From NCBI RefSeq assembly GCF_019042275.1, contig NZ_JAHQCW010000050.1, positions 1-41,097 of the forward strand: a stretch of 41,097 nucleotides of DNA, in the 5' to 3' direction. This DNA is from Diplocloster agilis (GTDB lineage Bacteria; Bacillota; Clostridia; Lachnospirales; Lachnospiraceae). The first letter of the stretch is position 1; each line of letters begins with the position of its first letter. The position numbers were made by a program, and so were the translations under genes. This document shows, piece after piece, positions 23,987 through 32,508 of this stretch. The notes beneath the pieces were generated by a model. That model was given only the letters and a program-made list of their open reading frames with translations, was not told the DNA's origin and ran no database searches.

Positions 23987-25654
23987 TTACAAGCGTTTCA
24001 GATATTCCGTGGGCGTGCAGCCCATTTTCTTTTTAAAACATTTCAGGAAATAAATATAATCATTAAAACCGCTCTTGGCCGCCACATCCCGGATCGGGAG
24101 ATTTTCGCTGCGCAGAAGGCGGGTGGCGTGGTTTAAACGTACCTGCATCAGATAATCCGGGAAGCTTACGTGAAGCTCCTGCCGGAACAGCTTGCTCAGA
24201 TAGACGCTGCTGATATGGATGCGGGAGGCCGCCTCGGACTGGGACAGCGGTTCCGCGAAATGTTCATGGATATAATTCAGCGCCTGCCGCATATATACGG
24301 ATAATTCCGGGACCTCCCGCTTTTGCAGGAGATCAATCAGACGGTCGAAGAGGGAGGCGATCCACTCCTGTACGGTGGACAGGGATTGGAAGTCGTACAA
24401 ATATTGGCCGGACAGCGTATCATCGTCATAGATTTCCTTAAAATTAACGGCCTGTTTTTTGCAGATCTGATTCAGCAGCCCCAGCAGATCCGTGAAGGCC
24501 ATCTGCGTGACCGGCAGGGGAGGCTTTTGCCTGCGGATATCGGTGAAAATCTCATCCAACAGCTCATGGGCTTTTTGGGAATCCCGTTGGAGAACTGCTT
24601 CCGTCAGCGCGTTTTCCCTGCTGATGCTCAGAAAATCGAAGTCGGATGAGGCGCTGGTCCCATTTTCCCGGGTGAAAATAGAGCCGGGTTCGTAATAGAA
24701 CTTCTGACGGAGATTTTCCTCCGCCTGACGGTAGGAAGCCGGCAGATCCGCAGGATGAATGCTTAAGGGGCCAAGGCTGAAGCTTACGGACAGGTTCAGG
24801 AACTTTTTCATGCAGAAGGTAATGCGCCCGATCGTATTCTGAATGGTATCGTGGATGGCGCTCTCGCTCCGCGTAGAGCCAAAGCTTAAGATCATGGCGT
24901 ATTTTTCATTGGAAATATGGCACATGGCGCCGTTTTCCTGATCGGTGAGTATCTCGGTAACGATATTTACAATAGAAAATGAGATCAGGTTATTGTTGGC
25001 CAGATCCCTGGCCTGATAATCGTCGATACACATTAACAAAGGCAGCATGCGAAGGGGCTTTAAGGGGAGGGCCAGCACTTTGCAATGGGCCTGTATTTCC
25101 CCGGGATCGGAATAAAAACCGGTCAGCAGGTGGATGAGAAAATCCTGGCGCAGGGCTACCAGATTATTATCCGTCAGCCGGGAAGGGGCTGAACGGTCCT
25201 GCAGGCCGGCGGCCGCTTTTTCCAGAGCGGACAGAAGACTTTGCGGCGTCAGGGCGTGTTTTAACAGATAATCCATCGCGCCGCCTTTTAAAGCGCCCCG
25301 GACATATTCGTAGTCATCATAATTGCTGAGGGCGATAAACGGGATGCGGGGCGTCAGCCGGTTTATCTCTTCACACAGCATGAGCCCGTCCATTTCCGGC
25401 ATCTTCATATCGGACAAAAGGATATCCGGGCGGGCCGACGTAAGCTTATCCAGCGCTTCTTTTCCATTGGAGGCCTCCGCGCACAACACAAATTTCTGCT
25501 TTTCGGTTGAAGTCTGCGCTCCGGTCCACTCTCCGGTTGAAGTCTGCGTTCCGGTTAAAGTCTGCGCCCGGGTTAAAGCGGGAATCTCCACATTTAACAT
25601 ATATTTCAGTGTGGTGCGCATCAGGACTTCATCGTCTACGATCATCACATTCAT
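23987..25654 (-). CDS. YesN-like response regulator with AraC DNA-binding domain
   Basis: A 555-residue protein. REC domain 1-~150 (MIVDDEV, phosphoacceptor Asp82 in LLSDMKMPEMDG), a long middle region, and a C-terminal AraC HTH pair (about 455-555: SQSEAASRIHISSVYLSKLF, GFNDYIYFLKCFKKKMG). Inside the REC domain, residues about 29-52 are a Q/T/S-rich repeat (AQTLTG, TQTSTG, AQTSTE) absent from typical receivers and encoded by a DNA repeat. Translation overlaps the kinase stop (ATGA). It presumably activates the divergent sugar importer operon. Confidence 0.92.
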   Translation of the reverse strand: MNVMIVDDEVLMRTTLKYMLNVEIPALTRAQTLTGTQTSTGEWTGAQTSTEKQKFVLCAEASNGKEALDKLTSARPDILLSDMKMPEMDGLMLCEEINRLTPRIPFIALSNYDDYEYVRGALKGGAMDYLLKHALTPQSLLSALEKAAAGLQDRSAPSRLTDNNLVALRQDFLIHLLTGFYSDPGEIQAHCKVLALPLKPLRMLPLLMCIDDYQARDLANNNLISFSIVNIVTEILTDQENGAMCHISNEKYAMILSFGSTRSESAIHDTIQNTIGRITFCMKKFLNLSVSFSLGPLSIHPADLPASYRQAEENLRQKFYYEPGSIFTRENGTSASSDFDFLSISRENALTEAVLQRDSQKAHELLDEIFTDIRRQKPPLPVTQMAFTDLLGLLNQICKKQAVNFKEIYDDDTLSGQYLYDFQSLSTVQEWIASLFDRLIDLLQKREVPELSVYMRQALNYIHEHFAEPLSQSEAASRIHISSVYLSKLFRQELHVSFPDYLMQVRLNHATRLLRSENLPIRDVAAKSGFNDYIYFLKCFKKKMGCTPTEYLKRL

Positions 25655-27459
25655 GTAAAATCACCTGCACTCTCTGCTGTAAATAAAGGGAACGACAGCT
25701 CCACGATGGTATACAAATCAGGCTTGCTGTTGATAGTAAAGGACTGGCGGCTGCCGAACATCAGCTCCAGCCGGCTGCGGATATTGGCAATCCCGATGTG
25801 GGAGGAATCGCTGTCCAGGGCGTGGGACAGGGTGTTCTGCTCCTCCTGGGTCAGCCCTTTACCGTTATCTTTGATCCTTATGTATAGCAGATCTTTATCT
25901 TGGAATATGCGGATCTGCAGGTAACCTGGCCGGGTGACCGGTGCGATTCCGTGCAGCAGGGCATTTTCCACCAGGGGCTGGAGCAGCAATTTGGGAATCA
26001 GGTAATCGTTCAGCGCGTCGTCCACGGCAAAGTAACTGGTAAATTTCCCATTGAACCGGTATTCCTGAATTTCCAGGTAATGTTTCAGATATGCGGTCTC
26101 CTCCGCCACCGTTACATATTTCCGGGGGCTTAGATTCACGTGGAGCATATCGGAGAGGGCCTGGGTGACGCTCTGGATATTTTGCGCTCCCTGGACGGTG
26201 GCCAGAAACTTTATGGTGTTCAGGGTGTTGTACAGGAAGTGCGGGTTGATCTGAGCCTGGAGGGCTTTTATTTCCAGATTCCGTTTTTCATTTTCCCGTT
26301 TGCGGATATCTTCGATCAATTCCCGGATTCTTCCGATCATGTAGGTGATCTGGCGGTAAAGCTGGCCCACCTCATCTTTGGTCTGTATCGTGATGTTAAG
26401 TTCCAGCTGGTCGGAATCGATCTTACTGACGGCAGTGGACAGGCGGGTCAGCTTCCGGGTGATGATGGAGATGAACAGGGTGACGGTAATAATAAAGACT
26501 ACGGCGCACACCAGCGCGATACGGAAGACCACAGCCCGGGTGGTCATAAAGTCTTCGAGAATATTCTCATATGGTACGAAGCCGATCACGGTCCAGTCGG
26601 TGATCGAAGCGTTCTGCTCGATAACCAGACAGTCCCGGCCGCCAAGCTCTGTGGTAAAATAGCCGTCCTTCCGATGCGGGGACGTGGTTAGAAGATTCAG
26701 CTCCTGAGCGGTCAGTATCTGCTTTTCTTCCTCCAGCGGGAAGATCACGCTTTCCGTATCCGGGTCCAGGATTAACATAGAATAGCCGTTCACATTCTGC
26801 ACATTGAACATGTCTTCCAGGAGGGAACACTTGATGTCGGCTGTCACGATTCCGATGACCTGTCCCTGATGCTGTATTTTTCTCGCAATGGAAAAAACCA
26901 GATCCCCGGGATAGCCGCCTGCGGGGTCGTAATAGTGGGGAGGGACAAAGAGCAGATCCCGGTCGGATTGAATAAGTTCCTGAAACCAGGGCTGCGCCTG
27001 CAGATCCTTTCCGTTCATGAAGATTCCATAGGACAGGGTGTTCCCGTTCAGATCGCTGACGGCCAGCCCATTTAAGTAAGATTTAAAATTACATAGACTG
27101 AAGATATAATCTTCCGCGTCGCGCCGGTATTGGAGCAGTAGCTGATCGTCCTCGTTTTCATTCATAAGGTAATTGAAGATCCGGGAGTTCAGCCCGAAAC
27201 TCATATTGCTGGAGATCAGGGCGGTGACGCTGTTGATGTCTTTTAAGGCGGTGCCGAAGTTGTTGTTGGACACCTGCATGATGGAATAAAGATCCCGGGA
27301 CGCGGTCTCGGAGGCCTGGCTGGTCATCCGCTGTGTCCAGACCCGGGTCACGATTCCGGCGAACAGAAAAAACAGGCAGACTGTGACGCAGAGCAGCTTC
27401 CATGTGAGACTGTGGAAAAACAATAAAGTCTGTTGTTTGATATTTGATTTCAATTTCAT
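25651..27459 (-). CDS. YesM-like sensor histidine kinase
   Basis: A 602-residue protein. Start placed at ATG 27459 preceded by a G-rich GGGGGCGGAG; TTG 27474 is possible. Two membrane helices (about 20-40 and near 285-305) flank a dCache-type extracellular sensor. HAMP follows, then the His_kinase domain with LQAQINPHFLYNTLNTIKF (His407) and a GHKL ATPase with LLLQPLVENALLHGI and DNGKGL. YesM/YesN pairs in Firmicutes sense carbohydrates and regulate adjacent ABC importers and glycoside hydrolases. Transcribed before the regulator. Confidence 0.93.
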   Translation of the reverse strand: MKLKSNIKQQTLLFFHSLTWKLLCVTVCLFFLFAGIVTRVWTQRMTSQASETASRDLYSIMQVSNNNFGTALKDINSVTALISSNMSFGLNSRIFNYLMNENEDDQLLLQYRRDAEDYIFSLCNFKSYLNGLAVSDLNGNTLSYGIFMNGKDLQAQPWFQELIQSDRDLLFVPPHYYDPAGGYPGDLVFSIARKIQHQGQVIGIVTADIKCSLLEDMFNVQNVNGYSMLILDPDTESVIFPLEEEKQILTAQELNLLTTSPHRKDGYFTTELGGRDCLVIEQNASITDWTVIGFVPYENILEDFMTTRAVVFRIALVCAVVFIITVTLFISIITRKLTRLSTAVSKIDSDQLELNITIQTKDEVGQLYRQITYMIGRIRELIEDIRKRENEKRNLEIKALQAQINPHFLYNTLNTIKFLATVQGAQNIQSVTQALSDMLHVNLSPRKYVTVAEETAYLKHYLEIQEYRFNGKFTSYFAVDDALNDYLIPKLLLQPLVENALLHGIAPVTRPGYLQIRIFQDKDLLYIRIKDNGKGLTQEEQNTLSHALDSDSSHIGIANIRSRLELMFGSRQSFTINSKPDLYTIVELSFPLFTAESAGDFT

Positions 27460-27510
27460 AAACTCCGCCCCCAAGTGCTGTCGTCCATCGCACTTTTATA
27501 CTATAATAGA

Positions 27511-27597
27511 GTGAAGGGGGACATGTCCAATCCGGTTTGGGACATGTCCGTTCAGAATGGACATGTCCCAAACCGGATTGGACATGTCCCCCTTCAC
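27511..27597. repeat. 39-bp perfect inverted repeat of the GGACATGTCC family
   Basis: The arms 27511-27549 and 27559-27597 are exactly complementary with a 9-base loop. Each arm contains two GGACATGTCC palindromes separated by an AATCCGGTTTG-type core. One arm corresponds to the element at 13822-13852. It lies in the 302-base gap between the divergent kinase and the importer operon, close to the kinase start. Confidence 0.92.
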
Positions 27598-27653
27598 AAC
27601 TTCATTATACATAGGAAGAGTCAGGCGTGCAATGTGGGGACCGACACTTTATA

Positions 27654-27712
27654 AAAACAGACAGTCCAGTTTAAAAAATGACAATTCAATGGCCCGCCGG
27701 GGAATCTATAAT
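27654..27712 (+). promoter_or_regulatory. Probable activator-dependent promoter of the importer operon
   Basis: TATAAT lies at 27707-27712 without a -35 box at the right distance. Upstream, AAAACAGACAGTCCA (27654-27668) and AAAAATGACAATTCA (27674-27688) match at 11 of 15 positions with a 20-bp period. That is the arrangement expected for an AraC-type activator such as the adjacent YesN-like protein. Confidence 0.4.
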
Positions 27713-27761
27713 AAATACAACGAAGCGGTTTGATCGTTAAACTATGAAGGAGGATATGAGA

Positions 27762-29153
27762 ATGAAGTTAAAACGAGTGATGAGTCTGTTAGTTACTGCG
27801 GTGATGATCTGTTCCCTGGCGGCCTGCGGCAGCGGGAAGGAAGCGGCACCGGCTGAAAAGGAGGAAGCCGCAGCCCCTGCACCGGCCGAAACCCCGGCAC
27901 AGGAGGAAGAAAGCGGCGGAGAAGAAGTAAAGACGCTGACGATGCTGACCTTTACCGAGTGGTATACGGACGGATGGGCGGCCCTGGACAAATATATCAA
28001 TGAAAATGCCGATGAACTGGGCTTTAAGCTGGATATCCAGAAGATCGCCGGAGGTTCCCAGGGGGAAGAGGTAGTGAAAGCCCGGTTTGCGACCGGTGAT
28101 CTGCCGGACATTATGCAGAGCTACGGAGCCAAATGGATCGACACACAGGTCAATGCGCTGGATAAAATGGTGGATATGGAATCCCTGCCCAGCGAGTCGG
28201 AGTATGACCCGGCGACTATGGAAGAGGGCGGATACCGCTACAACGGGAAGCTGTACGGAATGCCCATCGGAACGACCAGCCTGCTGGGCGTGTTCTATAA
28301 TAAGGACGTGTTTGAGGAAGCCGGCGTAACCGAGGTGCCAAAGGACTGGCAGGGATTCCTGGATACCTGTGAAAAAATCAAAGCGGCCGGGAAGGTTCCT
28401 CTTTATTATTCCGGAAAAGATGCGTGGACGCTGCAATGCTTTAATCATTTCGGGTTCAACAAAGAAGTGTTTGACAGTGGATTAAGCTATACGGAATTCT
28501 GGGATGAAATGAATACGAACAAACGCCACTATGCGGACTGTACGCAGTTTAAAGAAGCGATCGAAAGATCCAAGGAAATGCTGGATAAGGGCTATGTGCA
28601 GGAGACCTACCTGTCCGACACCTATGATATGGCGCAGACGGCGCTGGCAAAAGGGGAGGCGGCTATGTATATCAACCCGTCCAACGTGCTGGACGAGATC
28701 GCCAACAAATATCCGGAAGCTATGGAAAATATCGGCGGCTTTGCCCTGCCTCTCTATGAGGACAGCCAGAATTATACCTGTCTCTCTCTTCCGGGAGCGC
28801 TGGGCGTGACCACCAGCTGCAAAGACGTGGAGGCCGCAAAGAAAGCCATTGATTTTATCAGCTCCGCGAAAGCGCAGCAGATCTATGCCGACGGCGTGGC
28901 CGGTGTGTATCTGAACAAAAATGTGACTTGTACGCTGACCCCCGCCCTGCAGGATCTGGTGGATCTGATGCAGAATGGCAAATCCATCGCGCTGTGGCAG
29001 GGAGCAGGTAATAATTATGGCTACGGAGATTTCGGAGCAATGGTTCAGGATTATTATGTGGGCTCCAAGACCGTAGATGACCTGCTGAAAACCATGGACG
29101 ACGAAACCGCGAAAAATGCTATCGCGGCCGGTGACGCGAACTGGAATAAGTAG
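27762..29153 (+). CDS. Sugar ABC transporter substrate-binding lipoprotein (CUT1)
   Basis: A 463-residue protein. ATG 27762 is chosen: AAGGAGG lies eight bases upstream, and two upstream ATGs overlap that site. The signal peptide ends in lipobox LAAC (Cys22), followed by an A/E/P-rich linker. The mature part is a family-1 solute-binding protein (GTTSLLGVFYNKDVFEEAGV, GEAAMYINPSN, the C-terminal ALWQGAGNNYGYGDFGAMV). It captures oligosaccharides for the permeases downstream. Confidence 0.94.
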   Translation: MKLKRVMSLLVTAVMICSLAACGSGKEAAPAEKEEAAAPAPAETPAQEEESGGEEVKTLTMLTFTEWYTDGWAALDKYINENADELGFKLDIQKIAGGSQGEEVVKARFATGDLPDIMQSYGAKWIDTQVNALDKMVDMESLPSESEYDPATMEEGGYRYNGKLYGMPIGTTSLLGVFYNKDVFEEAGVTEVPKDWQGFLDTCEKIKAAGKVPLYYSGKDAWTLQCFNHFGFNKEVFDSGLSYTEFWDEMNTNKRHYADCTQFKEAIERSKEMLDKGYVQETYLSDTYDMAQTALAKGEAAMYINPSNVLDEIANKYPEAMENIGGFALPLYEDSQNYTCLSLPGALGVTTSCKDVEAAKKAIDFISSAKAQQIYADGVAGVYLNKNVTCTLTPALQDLVDLMQNGKSIALWQGAGNNYGYGDFGAMVQDYYVGSKTVDDLLKTMDDETAKNAIAAGDANWNK

Positions 29154-29198
29154 GCCGGCGAATCCGGTTACATACACCCGGAACGTAGATGAGATGAC

Positions 29199-29244
29199 AA
29201 GAAAAGGTCCTTCTGCCCAAAAGAAAAGAGGGGCCTTCTCTGTT
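29199..29244 (+). other. Possible attenuator hairpin between binding protein and permease
   Basis: AGAAAAGGTCC and GGGGCCTTCTCT form an imperfect stem in the 132-base gap. Such hairpins often let more binding protein than permease be made. The pairing has mismatches. Confidence 0.35.
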
Positions 29245-29285
29245 GATACAGCGAATCCGCCGGGACTGGAAAGGGGCTCTTAATA

Positions 29286-30161
29286 TTGAAACGAAAAAGT
29301 ATCTATTCCTATTGGATGCTGTTACCGTGTCTGGCTATTTTCGGGATATTCTTTATGCTGCCTGCCGTCATGGGCGTGGGATTTTCTTTCCTGAATATCC
29401 GAAACGTGGACTTCTCTACGGCCACCTTTGCCGGTATCGGGAACTATAAAAATGTACTGACGGACAGCGGCATGAACATCGCGATCAAAAATTCTTTTAT
29501 TTTCGCCTTTGTCACCACGGTTCTGAAGGTGACGCTGGGCCTTCTGCTGGCTGTGCTTTTGAACAATAAACTGAAAACGACAAATTTTATGAGAACCGTA
29601 TTTTTCTTACCGGCGGTTTTGAGCAGTGTGGCAGTGGGTCTGATCTTTACGGCTATGATGCATCCGACGAACGGGATCATCAATGTGGCGCTGCGGGCGG
29701 CCGGCCTGCCGATGCTGGCGCAGAACTGGCTGACGGACCCGAAACTGGCGATCTTTTCGGTAGCTTTTGTGGAGGTCTGGAAATGGACCGGATTTACCAT
29801 GGTGATCCTGCTGGCCGGCCTGCAGTCCATACCGGAGCACTATTATGAGGCGGCCAGAATCGACGGCGCTACCGGCTGGCAGAAATTCCGGTATGTGACA
29901 TTCCCGCTGATTATGCCGGCATTTACCAACGCGCTGGTAGTGAATCTGATCGGCGGGCTGAAAGCCTTCGACGTGGTGCAGACCGTGACGGGCGGAGGAC
30001 CGGGAACGGCCACGGAAGTGTTTGGCACGCTGGTGTACAAATCATTCGGCAGCGGCCGTTATGGGGAGGGCTGCGCCGCCAGTATCATCCTGTGCGTGGT
30101 GATCCTGATCGTGGTGCTTCCCGTATACCGGTTCCTCACTGGTAAGGAGGTAGAAATGTAA
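29286..30161 (+). CDS. Sugar ABC transporter permease 1 (CUT1, MalF-like)
   Basis: A 291-residue protein starting at TTG 29286 with AAGGGG nine bases upstream. Six helices and the EAA loop EAARIDGATGWQKFRYVTFP, which docks the ATPase. Its stop overlaps the start of permease 2 by one base. Confidence 0.93.
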   Translation: MKRKSIYSYWMLLPCLAIFGIFFMLPAVMGVGFSFLNIRNVDFSTATFAGIGNYKNVLTDSGMNIAIKNSFIFAFVTTVLKVTLGLLLAVLLNNKLKTTNFMRTVFFLPAVLSSVAVGLIFTAMMHPTNGIINVALRAAGLPMLAQNWLTDPKLAIFSVAFVEVWKWTGFTMVILLAGLQSIPEHYYEAARIDGATGWQKFRYVTFPLIMPAFTNALVVNLIGGLKAFDVVQTVTGGGPGTATEVFGTLVYKSFGSGRYGEGCAASIILCVVILIVVLPVYRFLTGKEVEM

Positions 30162-30979
30162 TGGCAAAGAAAGTAACCGGAATGGCAGCGGAGATCTTCG
30201 CGCTGATCTGCAGCCTGTTTATGCTGGTGCCGTTCTACATGATCCTGATCAATTCCTTTAAGAGCAAGGAAGGGGCCGCGCTGGTGAATCTGTCATTGCC
30301 GGACGAGTGGCACATTGTGGAAAACTACACGGAAATGTTCAGGGAGGGGGGATTGGGGCTGGCGTTTCGAAACAGCGTGCTGCTGACCGTTCCAAGCGTC
30401 CTGGTCATCATCTTTGTAAGTTCGCTGGCGGGCTTTGTACTGCAGCGCAGGGTGAGTAAGGCGTCGAAAAGGCTGCTGATGCTGATCCTGATGGGATTAT
30501 TCATACCGGGCCAGATCATACCGACCTATTTTATCTGTTACTATATGCATGTCCGGACGTTTTTGGCCGCGGGACTCGTGCTGATTGCGTCCAATCTTTC
30601 CATGGGAGTCTTTTTGTATACCGGATATTTTAAGAGTATTCCAAGAGAATTAGATGAATCGGCAATGCTGGACGGCTGCAATGGGCTTCAACTGTTCTTC
30701 CATATTATTTTCCCGCTGCTCAAACCGATTACGGTTACCCTCTTTATTATTACTTTTATGGGTATTTGGAATGATTTCGGGACGACGATTTATTTTCTGA
30801 ACAGCTCCAGGAACTTTACCTTAACGCTGACGATCTATAATTTCTTCGGGGTACACAGCTCGGACTGGAACCTGGTGTTCGCAAATGTCATCGCGGTATC
30901 CCTGCCGGTGATTATCGTATACTTTATGGCGCAGAAGCAGATCATGTCCGGTATGACTTCCGGAGCAGTGAAGGGGTGA
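30161..30979 (+). CDS. Sugar ABC transporter permease 2 (CUT1, MalG-like)
   Basis: A 272-residue protein with six helices and the EAA-loop-like LDESAMLDGCNGLQLFFHII. AAGGAGG lies ten bases before ATG 30161. No ATP-binding subunit is encoded in this window, so a shared MsiK/MsmX-type ATPase encoded elsewhere is expected. Confidence 0.93.
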   Translation: MAKKVTGMAAEIFALICSLFMLVPFYMILINSFKSKEGAALVNLSLPDEWHIVENYTEMFREGGLGLAFRNSVLLTVPSVLVIIFVSSLAGFVLQRRVSKASKRLLMLILMGLFIPGQIIPTYFICYYMHVRTFLAAGLVLIASNLSMGVFLYTGYFKSIPRELDESAMLDGCNGLQLFFHIIFPLLKPITVTLFIITFMGIWNDFGTTIYFLNSSRNFTLTLTIYNFFGVHSSDWNLVFANVIAVSLPVIIVYFMAQKQIMSGMTSGAVKG

Positions 30980-30985
30980 GGAAAG

Positions 30986-32476
30986 ATGAAGACTGAAGAA
31001 ATACAAAAGCCCGGCGAGCCGCTTGAGTATATGAGACACGGGGCGGACCCCGCCGGCGCTTATGCGGATAACCTGGCGGTGTCCGGGGAGTGGCGCGTGT
31101 ACGCCGGGGAAATGGAGATTCCGGTCTATTCGGTGCCGGTGACGCATGGAGGCCCCCATAGTTTCTGCCAGATTCTGACGGAACAGGAGAATACAGCCCT
31201 GTGTGTAACGATGCATTGTCTAAGAGAGGTCCGCAGCGCCAGGATTCACACCCTGAAAGGGGATATTCCGTTTCAGATACAGGGAAATGAGATACGGGGA
31301 AAGGTTACCGGACACGGGTATCTGACCGTGGAGATCAACGATAAAATCTATGCGCCGCTGACCGTTATTATACGACCGCCGCTTAAGGATGAAAAATACG
31401 GTGAAAGAAACGGCGGCCCGTGTTGTGGAAAATATAGTGAAGCACAGGAGACAGAACAGCGGGTACGCATTTACAAAGCGGGAATCCATGAAGTGGAGTC
31501 CGTGGAGTTAAAAGACAATGAGACGCTGTACCTGGAACCCGGGGCGGTCCTGCGGGCGGTGCAGCCCGCGCCGGACGAAGTGCCGGAGACAGAAGAAGAC
31601 TGGGCCGGAATCCCCAATTACGCGGACTTTATCCGGGCGGATAACAGGAAGAATATAAAAATAATCGGCTACGGTATCATCGATCTGTCCGGTCTAAGCT
31701 GGCACGCCCGCCGGACGCTCCGGCTCACGGGATGCGGGAACGTGGTGGTGGACGGGCCTGTCCTGATCGGCGCCGCCCACTGGACCACGGCCCTGTTCCG
31801 CTGTGAAAATGTGGAGGTGCGGAATCTGGTAATACTCGGATACCGCCAGAACAGCGACGGCATAGACATCGTGAACTGCCGGAACGTCCATGTGGACAAC
31901 TGTTACATCAGAACCGGGGATGACGCCATCTGCGTCAAATCTATGGAAGCGCCGCCGGTATGCGGCGGTGAGAAAATTCTGGTGGAGAACTGTACCGTCT
32001 GGGATGATAAGGTGCGGGGAATCGGAATCGCCGGGGAGTCCAAAAGCGATATCCGCGATGTCGTCTTCCGGGACTGCCTGGTGCTGCACGGGCTGGCGGA
32101 CTGGGCATATGAGCTGGGCGCGTTGTGCATCACCCTGTGCGACAGCGGTACGGTGTCGGATATCCTCTTTGAGAACATCCGCATTCTGCAGGAAAGCGCC
32201 TGCGCGATCAACTGCATGCTGTACCGGGACCGGTGGTCTACGGACACGGAGGCGGGCCATATCCGCGGCATTCGGTTCCGGAATATCCGCATGCCTGAGA
32301 ATTCACCTATCCGTATATGGGGCTACGATGAAGAGCATGAGGTGGAAAATATCCGGTTGGAGCAGATCGATAACGGCGGGGAGCCATTGTGGATAGACCG
32401 GAATTCTTATGTGAAAAACATTAGCGTATCCGGAAATGAGGCATCGGATCAAGCGCCATCAGAACGTACCGGATAA
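30986..32476 (+). CDS. Cytoplasmic GH28-like glycoside hydrolase
   Basis: A 496-residue protein without signal peptide. Residues ~1-130 form a beta-rich N-terminal domain; ~165-480 a right-handed beta-helix with RTLRLTGCGNVVVDG and VEVRNLVILGYRQ repeats. Catalytic aspartates as in clan GH-N are visible: NSDG (Asp291) and TGDD (Asp312, Asp313). The GH28 motif GHG is not seen; the equivalent position appears to read GIG. It probably hydrolyses imported oligosaccharides containing uronic acids or related sugars; the substrate is unproven. It follows the permease by six bases. Confidence 0.85.
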   Translation: MKTEEIQKPGEPLEYMRHGADPAGAYADNLAVSGEWRVYAGEMEIPVYSVPVTHGGPHSFCQILTEQENTALCVTMHCLREVRSARIHTLKGDIPFQIQGNEIRGKVTGHGYLTVEINDKIYAPLTVIIRPPLKDEKYGERNGGPCCGKYSEAQETEQRVRIYKAGIHEVESVELKDNETLYLEPGAVLRAVQPAPDEVPETEEDWAGIPNYADFIRADNRKNIKIIGYGIIDLSGLSWHARRTLRLTGCGNVVVDGPVLIGAAHWTTALFRCENVEVRNLVILGYRQNSDGIDIVNCRNVHVDNCYIRTGDDAICVKSMEAPPVCGGEKILVENCTVWDDKVRGIGIAGESKSDIRDVVFRDCLVLHGLADWAYELGALCITLCDSGTVSDILFENIRILQESACAINCMLYRDRWSTDTEAGHIRGIRFRNIRMPENSPIRIWGYDEEHEVENIRLEQIDNGGEPLWIDRNSYVKNISVSGNEASDQAPSERTG

Positions 32477-32508
32477 ATAAGAAATTTGTATCAGAAAGGA
32501 TAGTTGCC

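Noticed and set aside
26140-26691. 183-codon plus-strand open frame opposite the YesM-like kinase
   Set aside because: Antisense to the kinase domain; without ribosome site or family features.
27511-27597. Operator of the sugar operon
   Set aside because: Not kept as the main reading because the same element follows an unrelated operon at 13.8 kb, which fits a dispersed repeat better.
31694-32260. 188-codon minus-strand open frame opposite the cytoplasmic GH28-like gene
   Set aside because: Shadow of a GC-rich coding frame; the plus-strand protein shows the catalytic motifs.
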